Below, one piece after another: positions 52,914-64,000 of a DNA stretch of 64,000 nt. The translations under genes were made by a program, and so were the position numbers. How positions within the stretch are numbered: the stretch's first letter is position 1; every line of letters begins with the position of its first letter. This DNA comes from Sphagnum compactum (Eukaryota; Bryophyta; Sphagnopsida; Sphagnales). The stretch is from the NCBI GenBank assembly GCA_965153455.1, contig OZ234495.1, positions 12,892,875-12,956,874 of the forward strand. Direction: 5' to 3'. Under the pieces are notes generated by a model. That model was not told the DNA's origin, made no database searches, and saw nothing but the letters and a program-made list of their open reading frames with translations.

Positions 52914-53744
52914 TGCAATGCAAAGCACTTACTCCAAGGTGGTTTTTTCCTCTCTATTTGAAAGCACCTCCTTTGAGTAGAGAAGATTGATGATTTCCTT
53001 CACAAGTAAGCTCATGGCTACGTGCCATCTTTAACTTGAGTTAGGATTTTTGAACCTCGTGGAAGGAGAGAAACCAAGAGAACCCGAATGAATTCTAAAG
53101 CCTCCTTCCCTTCACAAAACAAACGAGGGTTTAGGGTAAGTGACTTTCCTTTTGTTGCAAATGGCCAAATTTTAGGGTTGGATCCATATGACTTAATAAG
53201 AAAGGAAGGAAAAAAAAATTATTATAGAGAGAGAGAGAGAAGAGCCACACCATGTGGCACATTCTAGCAAGAGTTTTGACATGTGTGTTTTTTTTTCTTT
53301 GGAAACTTTGCATAGTGAGGTTTTTGGCAAGTGGGTTTTTGACAATAAGCAACAAAACTACCACTTTTTTTTTGAAAAAAAATGTTTTTCCCATATATGG
53401 GTAATTGATGGAATTTGATGAGTTTCTTGTACTCGTGGGTTGGTTTTAATTTTTTTAAAAAAATTATTATTATTTATATTATTATTTTGGGTCACTTTTT
53501 GAAACACACTAAGTAAAATTGTTTCCCAATTTTTTTTTTGGTCACCACAATGTGAAAATTTGCCAAAACAAAAAAAAAAACATTTGTAGTAATAAATTGC
53601 ATCCCTTTTGCTTTTTCCTATTTCTTTTCTAATTTCATGAACTATTTTTATCCACTAAACCAACTACCCAATGTATTTTATTATTTTATTATTATTATTA
53701 TTTATTTATGTTTTTTTTTTTTCAAATTTGTGAGCTAGGTGGGT
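52914..53744. other. AT-rich intergenic DNA
   Basis: Contains (GA)n at about 53227-53240 and several A/T runs. No gene seen. Confidence 0.5.
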
Positions 53745-53900
53745 TGGCCATCACCCACAAGAGGACTTAGCCAAATTTGGCTACAAGTTAGAGAGGAAAG
53801 TTTTTTAAAAATTTAGGATTCCTCCTATATATATTTGGCACCATGTTGGAACATATTGTCTAAATATGGCTACCTTAGAACTTTTTCCCTCATAATGTGG
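53745..53900 (+). repeat. Dispersed palindrome-core repeat, single copy
   Basis: Carries the exact 16-base palindrome tagccaaatttggcta at about 53768-53783, followed by ttaggattcctcctatat, tttggcaccatgttggaac and gtctaaatatggctacc, the same order as in the array at 23776-24424. Confidence 0.6.
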
Positions 53901-55101
53901 TGACTTGGTTCACTTTTTTCACCCAAAAAAACTCAATTGAATCATTCATGCATCTCACTACTTTTGTAGCCAAGATGAGATACATAATATTGTGGAATAA
54001 TTAATTAATTAATTAATTAAAATTTGAAATTCTCATTTCAATAATTAGAACATTCTTGAAGAGCAAAAAATAAAACTCCTTCACACAATTTAGTTATTTG
54101 AAATATTTTGGGCAAAAGTTTCAGCATTTAAAAAAAAAAATATAATTAGTGTCCAAACTTAGATGCCAAGGTAGTATATTCCATGATGATGGGTTTCTCT
54201 TTTGAAGGGACCTTGTGCAGCCAAGGGACTCCTGAGTGGAGGAGGTGAGTATGAGAATCTCAAAGTACTTGCTGGTGCAAGTGCAGGTGCTGCTGCCGAG
54301 CCAGATGATGCCAGTTTCAAAATAGCATATGCCACCATCTGCCCCTGAAGAGCTAAGGAAGAAGAAGGACATAATCACTAAGAAAAGAAAAGTGACAGAA
54401 GGAAAGACCCGCCCCACCCCCCAAAAAACAAAAGAAGAAAGAAGAAAAGAGACAAAGAAAGAGAAGAGAGAGAGAGAGGAAGAGAGAGAGATCCATCCAT
54501 TTGAGAAAAAAAAATTTGGGTTTGTTTGATGTTCAAGTTATTACTTTGTGTGTTTGTTTGTTTGCTTGCTTGTCTCTTTCTTTCTCTTTTGTCTTCTTCT
54601 TTCTTCTTCAAGAATTTCATCAACCCAATCACTCAGTCGCACAATCAAGGGAAACCCATCTCTCTTTTTTCCTTTTTTCTTTTCTCAACCCCCCCCCTTA
54701 CCTAGTTTTCCAAAGAATGAGAAAATTTGGAGTCGCCAAATGTTTCTTCAAACTTGGGTCACATAACTCTTCACGCCATCTAATCTGCTTTTATTTTTGT
54801 TGGATTTTTTAGTGTTGTTGCAACAGCAGCAGCAGCAGCAGCAGCATGAGGAGCTGTGAATCTGAAAGTTTGCAACTTTTTGTTGTTGTTGTTGTTTCCT
54901 TGGAAACTTGTTTTTGTTGTTGAGAGTTTACAGTCTGTGTTTTGTTTGTAGGGTTTACAAGAAAAAAGAGAAGATGGGTGTTCTTTAACGCTCTTGTTAC
55001 AGCTTCTTTTTGTTGTTGTTGTAGAGATATGGGTGATTTGTGTTTTTTTGGGGATTTTGTTTGTTAGAAAAAGTTGAAGAAGCTAGGGATATTTATCTAG
55101 G

Positions 55102-55132
<31 letters not shown>

Positions 55133-55398
55133 TGTTGCAATTTCAGAAAAACCCATTTGCTTGATTCATAATTTCAGAAAGCAGCGTTTGCTTGTTTTTC
55201 CTGCCCTCTTCTTCTTCTACTACTACTACTACTTCTTCTTCTTCTTCTTCTTCTTCTGTGAGAGAGAAGAAGAGCTTTGCAACAACAACAAAAAATTGTG
55301 GGTTTTGTGGTTTTTTGGAGGAAGTTTGTGTTGTTGTCCATCTCAGGCACAAACAGATTCTGAAACCCCCAAGAGCTTGTGAAGAGCTAGCTGCAAAA
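53901..55398. promoter_or_regulatory. Upstream/leader region of the IFRD gene, microsatellite-rich
   Basis: No coding exon identified. Microsatellites: (TTAA)n 53999-54021, (GA)n about 54464-54492, (CAG)n about 54823-54846, TTG runs 54877-54895, (GTCT)n about 55101-55128, and a TTC/TAC run about 55206-55258. The open frames 54121-54417 (-) and 54329-54529 (+) are compositional. The transcript probably starts in the last kilobase. Confidence 0.4.
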
Positions 55399-58300
55399 AT
55401 GGGCAAAAGTAAGGCCTCTCTCTATCTGTATGTGTGTGTGTCTCTCTGTGTGTGTGCTCTGGATTGCTGCTGGTTCACAGTTATGAAAGCAAACAAGCTC
55501 AAGAAGAACATGCTGATGATGACGATGATGATGAGAATCATGATGTGCCGTGTTTTTTCTTTTGTGTTTTGGATTGATGATTGTACTACCCAAATGGTCT
55601 GTCTGTGCAGGTAGAAAGCAGCAGCAGCAGAGAAGAGGAGCAGGAACCAGGGTTGATGAATACACAGATGATGACACGTTGAGCACAACAACAACATCAT
55701 CATCGCTTGATGCATTATCAGATATCAGCATTACACCCGAGGTTGAAGAAGAACATGATGATGCCGCCAAGTTGGAAAGCTTCATTGAAGCATTGTACCA
55801 GAAAAGGTAGATTTTTTTTCTCTCATTCATCTTCCTTCTTCTTCTCCTTCTGAAGCTTTCTCCTGCAAAGCTTCTTCTTATCCTTCAGATTCTTTGAGTT
55901 TCTCTCCCAGGGGAGCTGAGCTTTGGATTTCTTTTTCTAGATCCCCACTCATCATCATCATCATCATCATGTGATCCTCTAACCCTAAATCCAAAAATCT
56001 TCTAATCGGTTTTTTGTCTTCTTCTTCTCATCATCATCTTGTGCTCCTCTAACCCTAAACCCAGAAATCTTCTTTTGGGTTCTTCTTCTTCCACCCAGAT
56101 TGGATAAACATGGACATATTTGCTACTTCTTCTGGGCTTTTTGTTTGGATTCTGGAACTCAGGAAGAAGAAGAAGAAGAAGAAGAAGAAGACGAACCAGG
56201 AAAGCAAATTTCTTTGTGAAAAGAATAAACACAGTATCAAGATTGAGTGCTGCTTCTTCTTCTTCTTCTTCTTCTTCTTCCTGTTGCTTCTGCAATTCCA
56301 ACAACAAAAAATCAGGATCATAATGTCTTCTTCATCCATCAAATGCAAACAGAAATTCTGCTGCTACTACTATTGGGTTGTTTGATTCTTGAGCTCAGGA
56401 AGAAGAAGAACAGTACAAAGAGGATTTTCTCTATGAAAAAAACGCCTTCCTTCTCAGGATATTGAGTCTTTCTTTGTCTCTGTTGCTTCTGCAACTGCAA
56501 GAGAAGAAGAACTCAGGATGCCGGGTTTCTAACCTCTTCTGAGATTTTGGGGGCATTTTTTTTTTGTGAATTTGGAAAAGTCAAGGGTTTCAAATTGTAT
56601 GTATTTTCTTCGTTAGAACCTTTCCCTTGCATTGACAATTTCAGGCATTTCATGTTTCCTTGTTACAACCTTACTGTGCATCGACAATATAGGGTGTATC
56701 ATGTTTCTTTGTTATATAATCTTTACCATGCATCAACACTTTCACAAAGAGTGTCACCAACCCTAGATCCATCGTTTAAGGGTTTTGAGAAAGTTGGTTT
56801 GCTCTTGATCACATGCAATTGATCTTGTAAGCTTCTTAGAGAAACTTACCTTGTGGGTGTGGCTATGTAGGGCATCAATCCGAGATGCAGGACTTAAGGG
56901 TTTAATTGAAGCACTTACAGGAGGTGTTTTGGTTGAGTTCACGGAGAATAAGTATGTTTTTTTGTCCTACTCTTCCCCCAAAAAACTTCCTTTTGTGCAA
57001 AAAGAAATTTCATATATTTTATTTTGGTTTCTGTAACAAAGTATAATATATGGATTGCCAGAATAGATAAATAAATAGATTGCACAACCGACGCTACACA
57101 TATGTTGCATAACCTGACTTCAGGGGTACATGATCTTTAGGACACTTATTTTTGCAGGGGGGGATGTTTTGGCTTTAGTTACACATATATTGTATTTCTA
57201 GGTTTGTTTCTCTTGGAATGGGTTTTTGCCACAATGGGTTTTCTTTCTCTCTCTTTACTTATCTTCTTCCATGTACCTGTTGTTTCTACATTGCAGTTAC
57301 GAAACACTTTTACAACGGTTTATCAATTCTGTCAAAATCGGTGCATCTTCAGAGGTTGCCCAAGCAGCTCGCGCTCTTGGTATGTTTCTTGAGGGCTTCT
57401 TCATGTTCTTCTCGTTGTCATTAGCTCTCTTTACATCACTAGAAGGATCTCATCAAGTAGAGAGTTAAGAGTTTAGGGTTTTTTTGAACCTCCTAGTCCC
57501 ACTTTTGGTCTATAAGCCGTATGCAGGATTGCTATTTTTGTTTGCCAAAATTTTGCTTGCTGATGGAAGAAAATTAATAGAAAAGAAAAGAACAAAAAGG
57601 AAAAAGCCCAATGGTTGCCCGTATGGCAATTCAATTCAGTTTTGATCGCAATAATCACAATCAAATTCAGTCAGTGCACACATATCTGTAGAGAATTCTC
57701 AAATAGTGGAAGTGAGTATAGCTTGTTTTGCTAATTTTCTTTGGTTCAGTGTTGCTTCATATTTGAAGTGAGATGTTATTGGGATGATAAAAATTGGCAG
57801 GATTGCTGGCAATCACAGTAGGCGCGGGTGATATTGCTAAACAGATTAACGCTGAGGCGTCACCGCACTTGGAAAAAGTTGCTAAAGTTGGCTCTGCACC
57901 TGCAGCCCGAGCTTCTGTAAGTCATGGAATCAAAAACTCGAGAAATGGGGGAGGAGGAGGCAGGGTGGGGGGTGGGGGGGAGAAACTCAAAGTTGAAAAG
58001 AATTTTGGATCTCAAGAAGGGTTTTTTAGGGTTTAGGTTTAGTGTTCTCTGTCTCTTCTGCTATCTCTAATACCCTAAACCCTAAACCCTTGGCTACAAA
58101 GTAAGAACACAGAGCTGAAAGCTTCGTTTGGAGTATTTTCTGATACTTGATTCTGTGTTGGGTATTGTTGTGATGACATTGGGTTTCTATGATGTGGATC
58201 AGTGCTTGGACGCAATGGCAATATTAGCATTTGTAGGCGCTACTGAATTGGAGGCGACTGAATCGACAATGGCGTTCTTTTGGCTGATTATAAGTCACCG

Positions 58301-60446
58301 AGCAAACCACTTTGAAGATCAGGTGAGATATTTCTTTCTCACAGTGATGAATCTTGTCTATGACTACAGTAGCAATCAGGACATTGATTTTTTGCAAGGA
58401 GAATATATAATTGACACCCATGCAAATTCCATTGTCACAACCATGAGTTGGTTTTTTGCAGAGAATTTTTTTATTGATTTTGTGTCCCAAAAAAAATTGT
58501 TTGTGCAGAAAACAGGAGCAAATACTCCACCAGGGACAGTGAAAGCAGCAGCCATTTCTGCATGGTCTTTGCTCCTCTCTACACTTGACCCAAAACGAGT
58601 CTCTTCTTCACAGCATGTTCAGATGTGAGAAAGAACATTCCTCCTCCCCCCAATGTAATTGGTCTCATTCCTGAGTTGTATACAAATTTCAGTTTCTATT
58701 TGAGTTTTGAAATTTGAGTCTTCAGGTTGTTGTTGAAGACTGCCACTTCACATTGGGGGTGGTTGCTGGTTTTGAAATCAGGTGCCTTCCTGTTTTATCA
58801 AGGTTGCTAAAAGGCGACGATCTTGCTGTACGGACAGCTTCAGGAGAGGCAATTGCATTGTTATATGAGGTTACAAATTTCCTCTCCTTCACTGCTGGTG
58901 CTGCTGATGATGATGACGATGGTGATTCTGAAGATACGGGTGTTGTGAAGGAGTCAGTTAGAACATCATCAGAGAAACCGGCCACTTCAAAGTCTGCAAT
59001 GAGCGTTGTTGGAAAAGCATTGGAGGCACAGGAGGTGCATGTGATGGAACAGATGAAGTCTTTGTCTGTCCATGCAGGTGGCAAAGGCCAGCCTCGGAAA
59101 GAACGGGCGATGCAACGCAGTGCTTTCCGAGAGCTTCTTGCAACTATAGAGGTAAGGAACCAACTTCTCATGAACCAACCAACCATCAGCATTTACAAAA
59201 GGGGGAAAAAAAATGCTTTCTTTGAAGTCAAAAGTCATGGGTGAGGGGATTCACATTCTACTGTGAAGGAACTAACTCTGTGTTTTTCTATTGTGTTTCA
59301 TGAAGGATGGTGTCGCCCCTGAGGTTTCAGTAAAATTACCTGCAGGCAATGTCTTGTCATTGCACACATGGAGCGACATCATTCAGGTAAACATCTGTTC
59401 TGTGTTTCCTGTCCCATTGCCCACCACGTTTTCTCAGCCATAGTAAATTGAGTCATCATCGGGCCTGTGGAATTTGGACAATGGCATCAGTTGGTGATGT
59501 TTGGGGTGTTGGATTTTGCAGCTAAATGTGTTGCGTCATTTTCTTGGTGAGGGGTTTCAGAGGCATATGCAGGTGGGTACCTCTCAGATCCATTTCTTTT
59601 GACAACACCCATTCTTCATACTGTTGTTGCACACCATATGGACTTGGGGCTTGAGCTGATTGGGTGTCCCTGGAAAAAAAAAGCATAGAAGAGGGAGAAA
59701 ATATGGAGCACTGTGCTGACTAAGTTTTTTTTGTCTGTTGTTGTCTGGAGCAGGAGAACACACTATTGCATGAGATATTTGACTTTGTACCACAAGTTGA
59801 GAAAAACACACTTAGCAAGAAACAGAAGGTATTGTCATAAACACCAAAACTGCATTCCTCTTTGCCACTTCCGCTCTGCCACCCAAACTCGAGAATTTCC
59901 ATCTTTAGACAGAGAGAGAGTCTCTCCAGCTTTTGAGATTGCCAACTTAATTCAGTTGTTGTTGCAGAGGATGTTCTTGTCGCCAAATTCAGTTATGAGC
60001 AAGGCACGCACACAAGTGATGAATCGCCGTCGCTCATATTCACAGGTGGTTCCTCTCACTACTACTATTACTACTACTACTACTACTACTAACCTCTTCA
60101 TTCTCTTTCTCTTCATTCCTCGATTGCAGTTTTCTTCCATCCAGACTGTTGCTTTGGAAAGGTTGCAACAAAACCTGGACAATTCCATCATTGCTGCAAT
60201 TCTTGTGGACTCGTTTTCTGGCGTTTTTCTGCAATGGGTTGTTTGCTAAAGAAGAGGAAACCATCTCTTGTCTCTATATCTATACAGAAAAGTTGTCGGA
60301 AAAACGGATTCCGTCTTCTTTCTCTGATGACTTTTTTTTTTTTTGCTTTGATCTCAGGATGTTCTTGCTGACAACTCTTTCTTTTGTCACCTGTGCAGGC
60401 AGGTAACATTGGAATTTATGATGTGACCGAGGAACAAGACGAATAG
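55399..60446 (+). CDS. IFRD-family (interferon-related developmental regulator) protein
   Basis: Plant member of the IFRD1/IFRD2 family, transcriptional co-regulators with HEAT-like helical repeats; an Arabidopsis member affects salt tolerance. Exons: 55399-55408, 55611-55806, 56871-56951, 57297-57379, 57801-57916, 58203-58322, 58509-58624, 58782-59151, 59306-59386, 59522-59572, 59754-59828, 59968-60045, 60399-60446 (stop TAG), 474 aa, frame intact. The first exon codes only MGK plus one base; MGKSR is the family N-terminus. A Ser/Thr/Asp-rich start is followed by LESFIEALYQKR, RDAGLKGLIEAL, ARALGLLAITVGAGDIA, AFVGATELEATEST, VKAAAISAWSLLLSTLDP, LLKGDDLAVRTASGEAIALLYE, an acidic Ser-rich insert, RSAFRELLATIE, and the C-terminal IFRD block LNVLRHFLGEGFQRHMQEN and RMFLSPNS-SKARTQ. 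Exon 8 acceptor (58780-58781) was chosen by phase and protein fit. Confidence 0.9.
55955..56281. repeat. Opposed GAA and TTC microsatellites and a ~70-bp duplication in intron 2 of the IFRD gene
   Basis: A (GAA)n tract at 56164-56191 is followed about 60 bases later by a (CTT)n tract at 56252-56281, so the intron RNA can fold into a GAA/UUC hairpin. Just upstream, catcatcatc-tgt-ctcctctaaccctaaa-aaatcttct occurs twice, about 70 bases apart (about 55957 and 56030). Confidence 0.7.
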
Positions 60447-62929
60447 AAACATGATGTAGCTACTAGCATATACAAAAGCGAATAGGTACCAGGCTGCTGA
60501 TTCTACTTGAAGCAGTGGTGGAATCAATCAATGCTTCATTCACAACCCAAACATGGAATTTTTTTTCTGCCTCAATTTATTTTCTCCCCCTCTGAATCAT
60601 CAATGATGTTTCCCCCAAAAAAAAACCTGCTCTTGTGAGGGCCATTTTCCTGTATACGCAATCTGCAAAACTGCAATCATGTCATCCATTTGCTAAAATC
60701 TTCCTCCTTGCTTGAGGGAATAAAATTATTCACAATGGTTAGCACACACAAGTTCATTATATTGATTGGACTCTTGTCGTTTTCATGTTTCAGATTTTGT
60801 ATCCCAAAGTTTTGGCACTAATTGGTCCCGATTATCCAAATGATCCTTGCAAATTTCAATCGAGTAACGTTGCCTATGAAGTCATAGTAATCACAAAATT
60901 AAAGGTGGAAATGACATGCTTTTAGTCTAGACTTGTTAGATGTTTAAAGTAAACTCATGTGCAAAGATGAAGAGAAATATTAACACATGTCTAAGCTCTA
61001 ATTCTATTTTTGTTTTAAATTATGAACTAACTTATGTGAACAACACATGCAAGAGAAGGATGAAAAAAAATTTAATGCAAGTTGAAAGCTCTAGCTTTGT
61101 GAAAACTCGTGCTCAAACATGAAGATGTGTTAGAATGGATATGAAGATGCTCTTTCATACTTGCGAACCTATGATTTGCTAAAACTAGTGGCAACTAGTA
61201 AGATGTAGATCAAGACCCACACATGATAGAAATAATCTTAAAATTTCACCAAAGTTGTTGTCAAGTAAGGATATGAAACAACAACCATTGCCCCTTATAT
61301 AATTATCCAAAAAAGGAGTGGTTTAATGTCTACCATAGAAACATGATTGCCTTGGTTAATAATCAAGTAATGCCATGGGAACTTGGCATTATTAGGTGCA
61401 CCAAATGAAGCTTCAAAAGTTTCTATGGAAAACATCAAATCCTAAAACCTGTTTGAACTAATCTAGTAAGGAAAAATGGGCACAACCTCCTTTCAAATCA
61501 AATCAATTACTTCCTTGATAGCCATGTTGTCACACAAAACATTACGTTTACCTCTATTATCCATACCTATCCCAATACATTTTGTCAACTACCACGAGTC
61601 CTAATATATTATAGATCTTAATGGGAAAGTATGGTCATGGATATATTCATATCGATTCTAACACATCTTCATATTTGTGCATGATTATCTTCATGTTTGT
61701 AGTTCCTTGCCATACAAGTAGGATGCCTTGTCATATTAGTCTAGATTATATAGTGGCTTTTGCTACCCTTGTTATATTGAGCCATGGCCATTTTATTGAG
61801 CCTAATATTAGGCAAATTTTGAAGTCTTTTAACTTTTCTTTCGTGGCATTAATTGATGAATTATTTTTTTTATAGAATATTCATATTTTGTAATAACTAT
61901 ATATGACCAATTGTGAAAAAATTATGAAAAATCAATAAATGATGTTTTTGAGGTGTTTTATTTTTTTAATGAAATTTTAATAAATTTTTTTCATTTTTTT
62001 TTAACATTTTCAAATAATGTGCTAGATTATGACACTTTTTAAAGCTTGGAGTAGTTTTTCATTACTTTTCTACAATTTCAACAATTTTCACAATATATAT
62101 ATGTGTTGCCAATTAATGTCCTAATGATGTTCTGGTAAAACAACTGAAAAAAATGCATGACCTGCCTTTGCTTTTTAGGGAATTTTGGCACCTTTTCACA
62201 TTTAAAAAAATAGATAATTTTTTTGGGTGCAATTTTGAATAAATTTGTAGTTTTTGCATAATATTTGTTAGTTTTTTGACCTAAAATTTTTTTGAAAAAA
62301 AATCCCATATACATGAATATTGAAACATTTTCTTTATGCACTTTCTTGTCCATCCGGAATAAAAGAAAAAACCAGAAGGTTATTAGATTCCAAGACTCCA
62401 TGTGAATGTTTTTGGTTTAACAAAACCTTTTCAAAATTACTATCAAGTTAAGGTATTATATAATTCCATTACATCAAAGACCATACTAAAATAAATTATT
62501 GTCATGAAAAGAGAAAAAATACACGTTATGTTACCAAGTCAAATATGATTGAAACATGAGATTTTATAATTACATGAAGAGGTTAACTTCTTTCTTTATT
62601 TACAAACATTCATAAATGAGATTTAAAGCAAGTTGGATTCCCTTAGTTGTTAATTTTATTACTTACCTTCACATCCCATTGGGTGTGTCCACCATAATTA
62701 ACATTCATGATATGGGAGACAACATGGTATCATAGTAATGAATGGAGCAAAATGCACATGGAAAAGAAAAATCCTAAATCCATAGGGTTTGAACCATGGA
62801 AATAAATGATGGTTAGATCATATGGTGTATGTAGGATAAACAACTAGTTTGTGATGGTTACACAAAATTTAAATAGTCAAATTCAACATTTATTTTTTTG
62901 TGGTGAATTTTTTTTTCAATTTTTAAAAA
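60447..62929. other. AT-rich intergenic DNA
   Basis: No gene supported. At 62725 tggtatcatagtaatg resembles the plant initiator-Met primer binding site of LTR retrotransposons, but no LTR was found. Open frames at 61621-61875 and 62078-62401 are short and motif-free. Confidence 0.5.
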
Positions 62930-63120
62930 AATTCGTATATCTCTTTTTCTTGTTGATAAAAACGCCAAAATTTGAAAAAGAATCCTAAGAAAATTCCATG
63001 TTTCTACACATTGTTTAAGCAAGTAGCCAAGATATAAAAGGATTTTCATAAAAGGATGTTTGTATAGTTGGTCTATAACCAAACATGGCTAAATCTCCTT
63101 GTGAATGATCACTAGTGTGG
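62930..63120 (-). repeat. Dispersed palindrome-core repeat, minus-strand copy
   Basis: On the minus strand from 63120: gtgatcattcacaaggag, atttagccatgtttggttata, catccttttat, cttggctacttgcttaaac, gtagaaacatgg. The order matches the array at 23776-24424, with the palindrome degraded. Confidence 0.5.
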
Positions 63121-63339
63121 CAACATCCCAAAATTGGAAAAACAAAAACATTGGTGAGATTACAAAAAATTGGATAAATGGCAAACATAAAATAGTAGCA
63201 ACAAATTAAATGTGGCACTGGGCTTGACACAATTATAGTACAATATAGTGCAATGCCCACCAAGAAAAAAAAATTTAGATTTTTTTTTACTGTACCCACA
63301 CAATGATTAATGGTTAAAATAAATTTTTATATTATTTTC

Positions 63340-63412
63340 AAAGGAAAAATATTAATGCAATAGTTAGAATCCCCTTTACAACCCCAAGGTCCTGGGTTCA
63401 AACCTTTTCTTG
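63340..63412 (+). mobile_element. tRNA-derived SINE-like fragment
   Basis: gcaatagttagaatcccc (63357 onward) resembles the distal half of a tRNA-type A box, and ggttcaaacc at 63395-63404 is a good RNA polymerase III B box within a short complementary arm (cctgggttcaaacctt). Spacing is about 30 bases, as in tRNA genes and SINEs. The acceptor stem and anticodon arm of a real tRNA are missing. No 3' tail or target duplication was defined. Confidence 0.4.
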
Positions 63413-63461
63413 AATATTTTTTTCATCCATGAATAAAATGGATAAAAACAAATTCACGAGG

Positions 63462-63960
63462 TAAAAATGGGTTTAAGTTGTTCTCCACGGAACAACAATG
63501 TTTCCAAAGGAGTAAGGCTTAAGTTGCCTTTAGGAACAACCATGTTTTCGAGGGAAGAAAAGCTCCTTTTCTTCAAGGACAAGATTGTTCCCCAAGGCGA
63601 CTTAAGCTCCTCCATGGGGACATGATTGTTCCTCGGGAAAAAAAAGTGTAAGTTGTTCCCTAGGGTAACTTAAGCTCCTCCTTAGGGATGTGATTGTTCG
63701 CTAGAAAATAAAGGTTTAAGTTCCTCCTTGGGAACATGATTATTCCTCAAGGAAAAAAATGGCTTAAGTCGCTCCACGAGACAACTTAAGCTCTTTTTTT
63801 CCAAGGAATTTTTTTAAAAAAGTTGCTCCCCAAGGCAATTTAAATTTCTTCTCCCTGAGGACATGATTGTTCCCTACAAAAAAAGACAATTTCCTTAGGG
63901 ACAATGCAATTTGCCCGTGGAAATGAACAAATTCCCCAAGGAAACATATGTTTTGAAACT
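63462..63960. repeat. Degenerate tandem/palindromic array with gttcc...ggaac motifs
   Basis: Short blocks alternate: (t)taagttgttccx, ggaacatgattgttcc, aaggxgacttaagctcctcc. Variants of acatgattgttcc occur near 63620, 63695, 63735 and 63866, and cttaagctcctcc near 63600, 63668. Blocks are about 35-45 bases and often imperfectly palindromic. The array reaches to within 40 bases of the window edge and may continue. Confidence 0.65.
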
Positions 63961-64000
63961 TTTTGTAATCGTAGTTATCTCATATTTGTTTTTATTTAGG

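Noticed and set aside
54121-54417. Possible small secreted Cys-containing protein on the minus strand
   Set aside because: It begins with GTG, the hydrophobic start derives from a GAA/AAG-rich stretch on the other strand, and no family match or splice support is visible.
55387-56348. Several overlapping frames on both strands around 55.2-56.3 kb
   Set aside because: They are produced by TTC, GAA, CAT and GTC microsatellites in the leader and introns of the IFRD gene.
58714-58781. Additional IFRD exon with the frame MSLQVVVEDCHFTLGVVAGFEIR
   Set aside because: Joining exon 7 directly to 58782 keeps phase and gives the family-like QMCLPVLSRLLKGDD; including the extra segment breaks the match.
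61621-61875. 84-codon plus frame
   Set aside because: Isolated, AT-rich, hydrophobic, with no motif or neighbouring exon-like sequence.
63395-63404. Complete tRNA gene around the ggttcaaacc box
   Set aside because: The acceptor, D and anticodon arms cannot be formed from the surrounding bases.

Overview
This is nuclear DNA of a land plant. The evidence is: spliced genes with short GT-AG introns, an AT-rich intergenic background, more than ten short interstitial TTTAGGG/CCCTAAA (plant-type telomere) tracts, and plant protein families (dual-metal purple acid phosphatase, choline-transporter-like protein, plant basic proline-rich/FLO11-like protein, plant IFRD protein, plant lysine-methyltransferase-like protein). 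Compact introns plus a NOA36/ZNF330 gene make me favour a non-seed plant such as a moss, but species cannot be fixed from the window alone.

Layout. 1-5 kb: a decayed, unrecognised (probably transposon-borne) coding sequence, then AT-rich DNA. 5.1-6.5 kb: a GC-richer diverged repeat and leader region ahead of a 13-exon purple acid phosphatase gene (6495-12161, +). 14.4-19.5 kb: an 8-exon choline-transporter-like gene on the minus strand, convergent with the phosphatase; its last intron carries a dispersed repeat. 20.8-34 kb: a gene-poor block of tandem arrays, a dispersed repeat with a palindromic core, an F-box-like scrap and a PIF/Harbinger transposase relic. 34.1-36.5 kb: a 6-exon METTL21/23-type methyltransferase gene (+) followed directly by a minisatellite. 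37.5-39.5 kb: a dead non-LTR-type reverse transcriptase on the minus strand. 41.2-47.1 kb: a large 6-exon basic proline-rich/FLO11-like gene (-) ending in a CaaX prenylation signal. 48.8-51.0 kb: NOA36/ZNF330 zinc-finger gene (+), head-to-head with the previous one. 52.4-52.6 kb: a MITE inserted in a second copy of the dispersed repeat. 55.4-60.4 kb: a 13-exon IFRD-family gene (+). 60.4-64 kb: AT-rich DNA with SINE-like and tandem repeats.

The six intact genes are ordinary single-copy cellular genes and show no sign of being a cluster: phosphate scavenging, membrane transport, protein methylation, a probable cytoskeletal protein, a nucleolar zinc-finger protein and a transcriptional co-regulator. 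All exon models below were built by eye from reading-frame continuity, splice sites and family motifs; in each complete model the exon lengths sum to an intact frame. I found no convincing new multi-gene system. The most unusual material is the repeat content: three successive minisatellite families at 26.9-28.1 kb, a MITE with a recognisable empty site elsewhere in the window, a palindrome-cored dispersed family, and a head-to-head telomeric palindrome.
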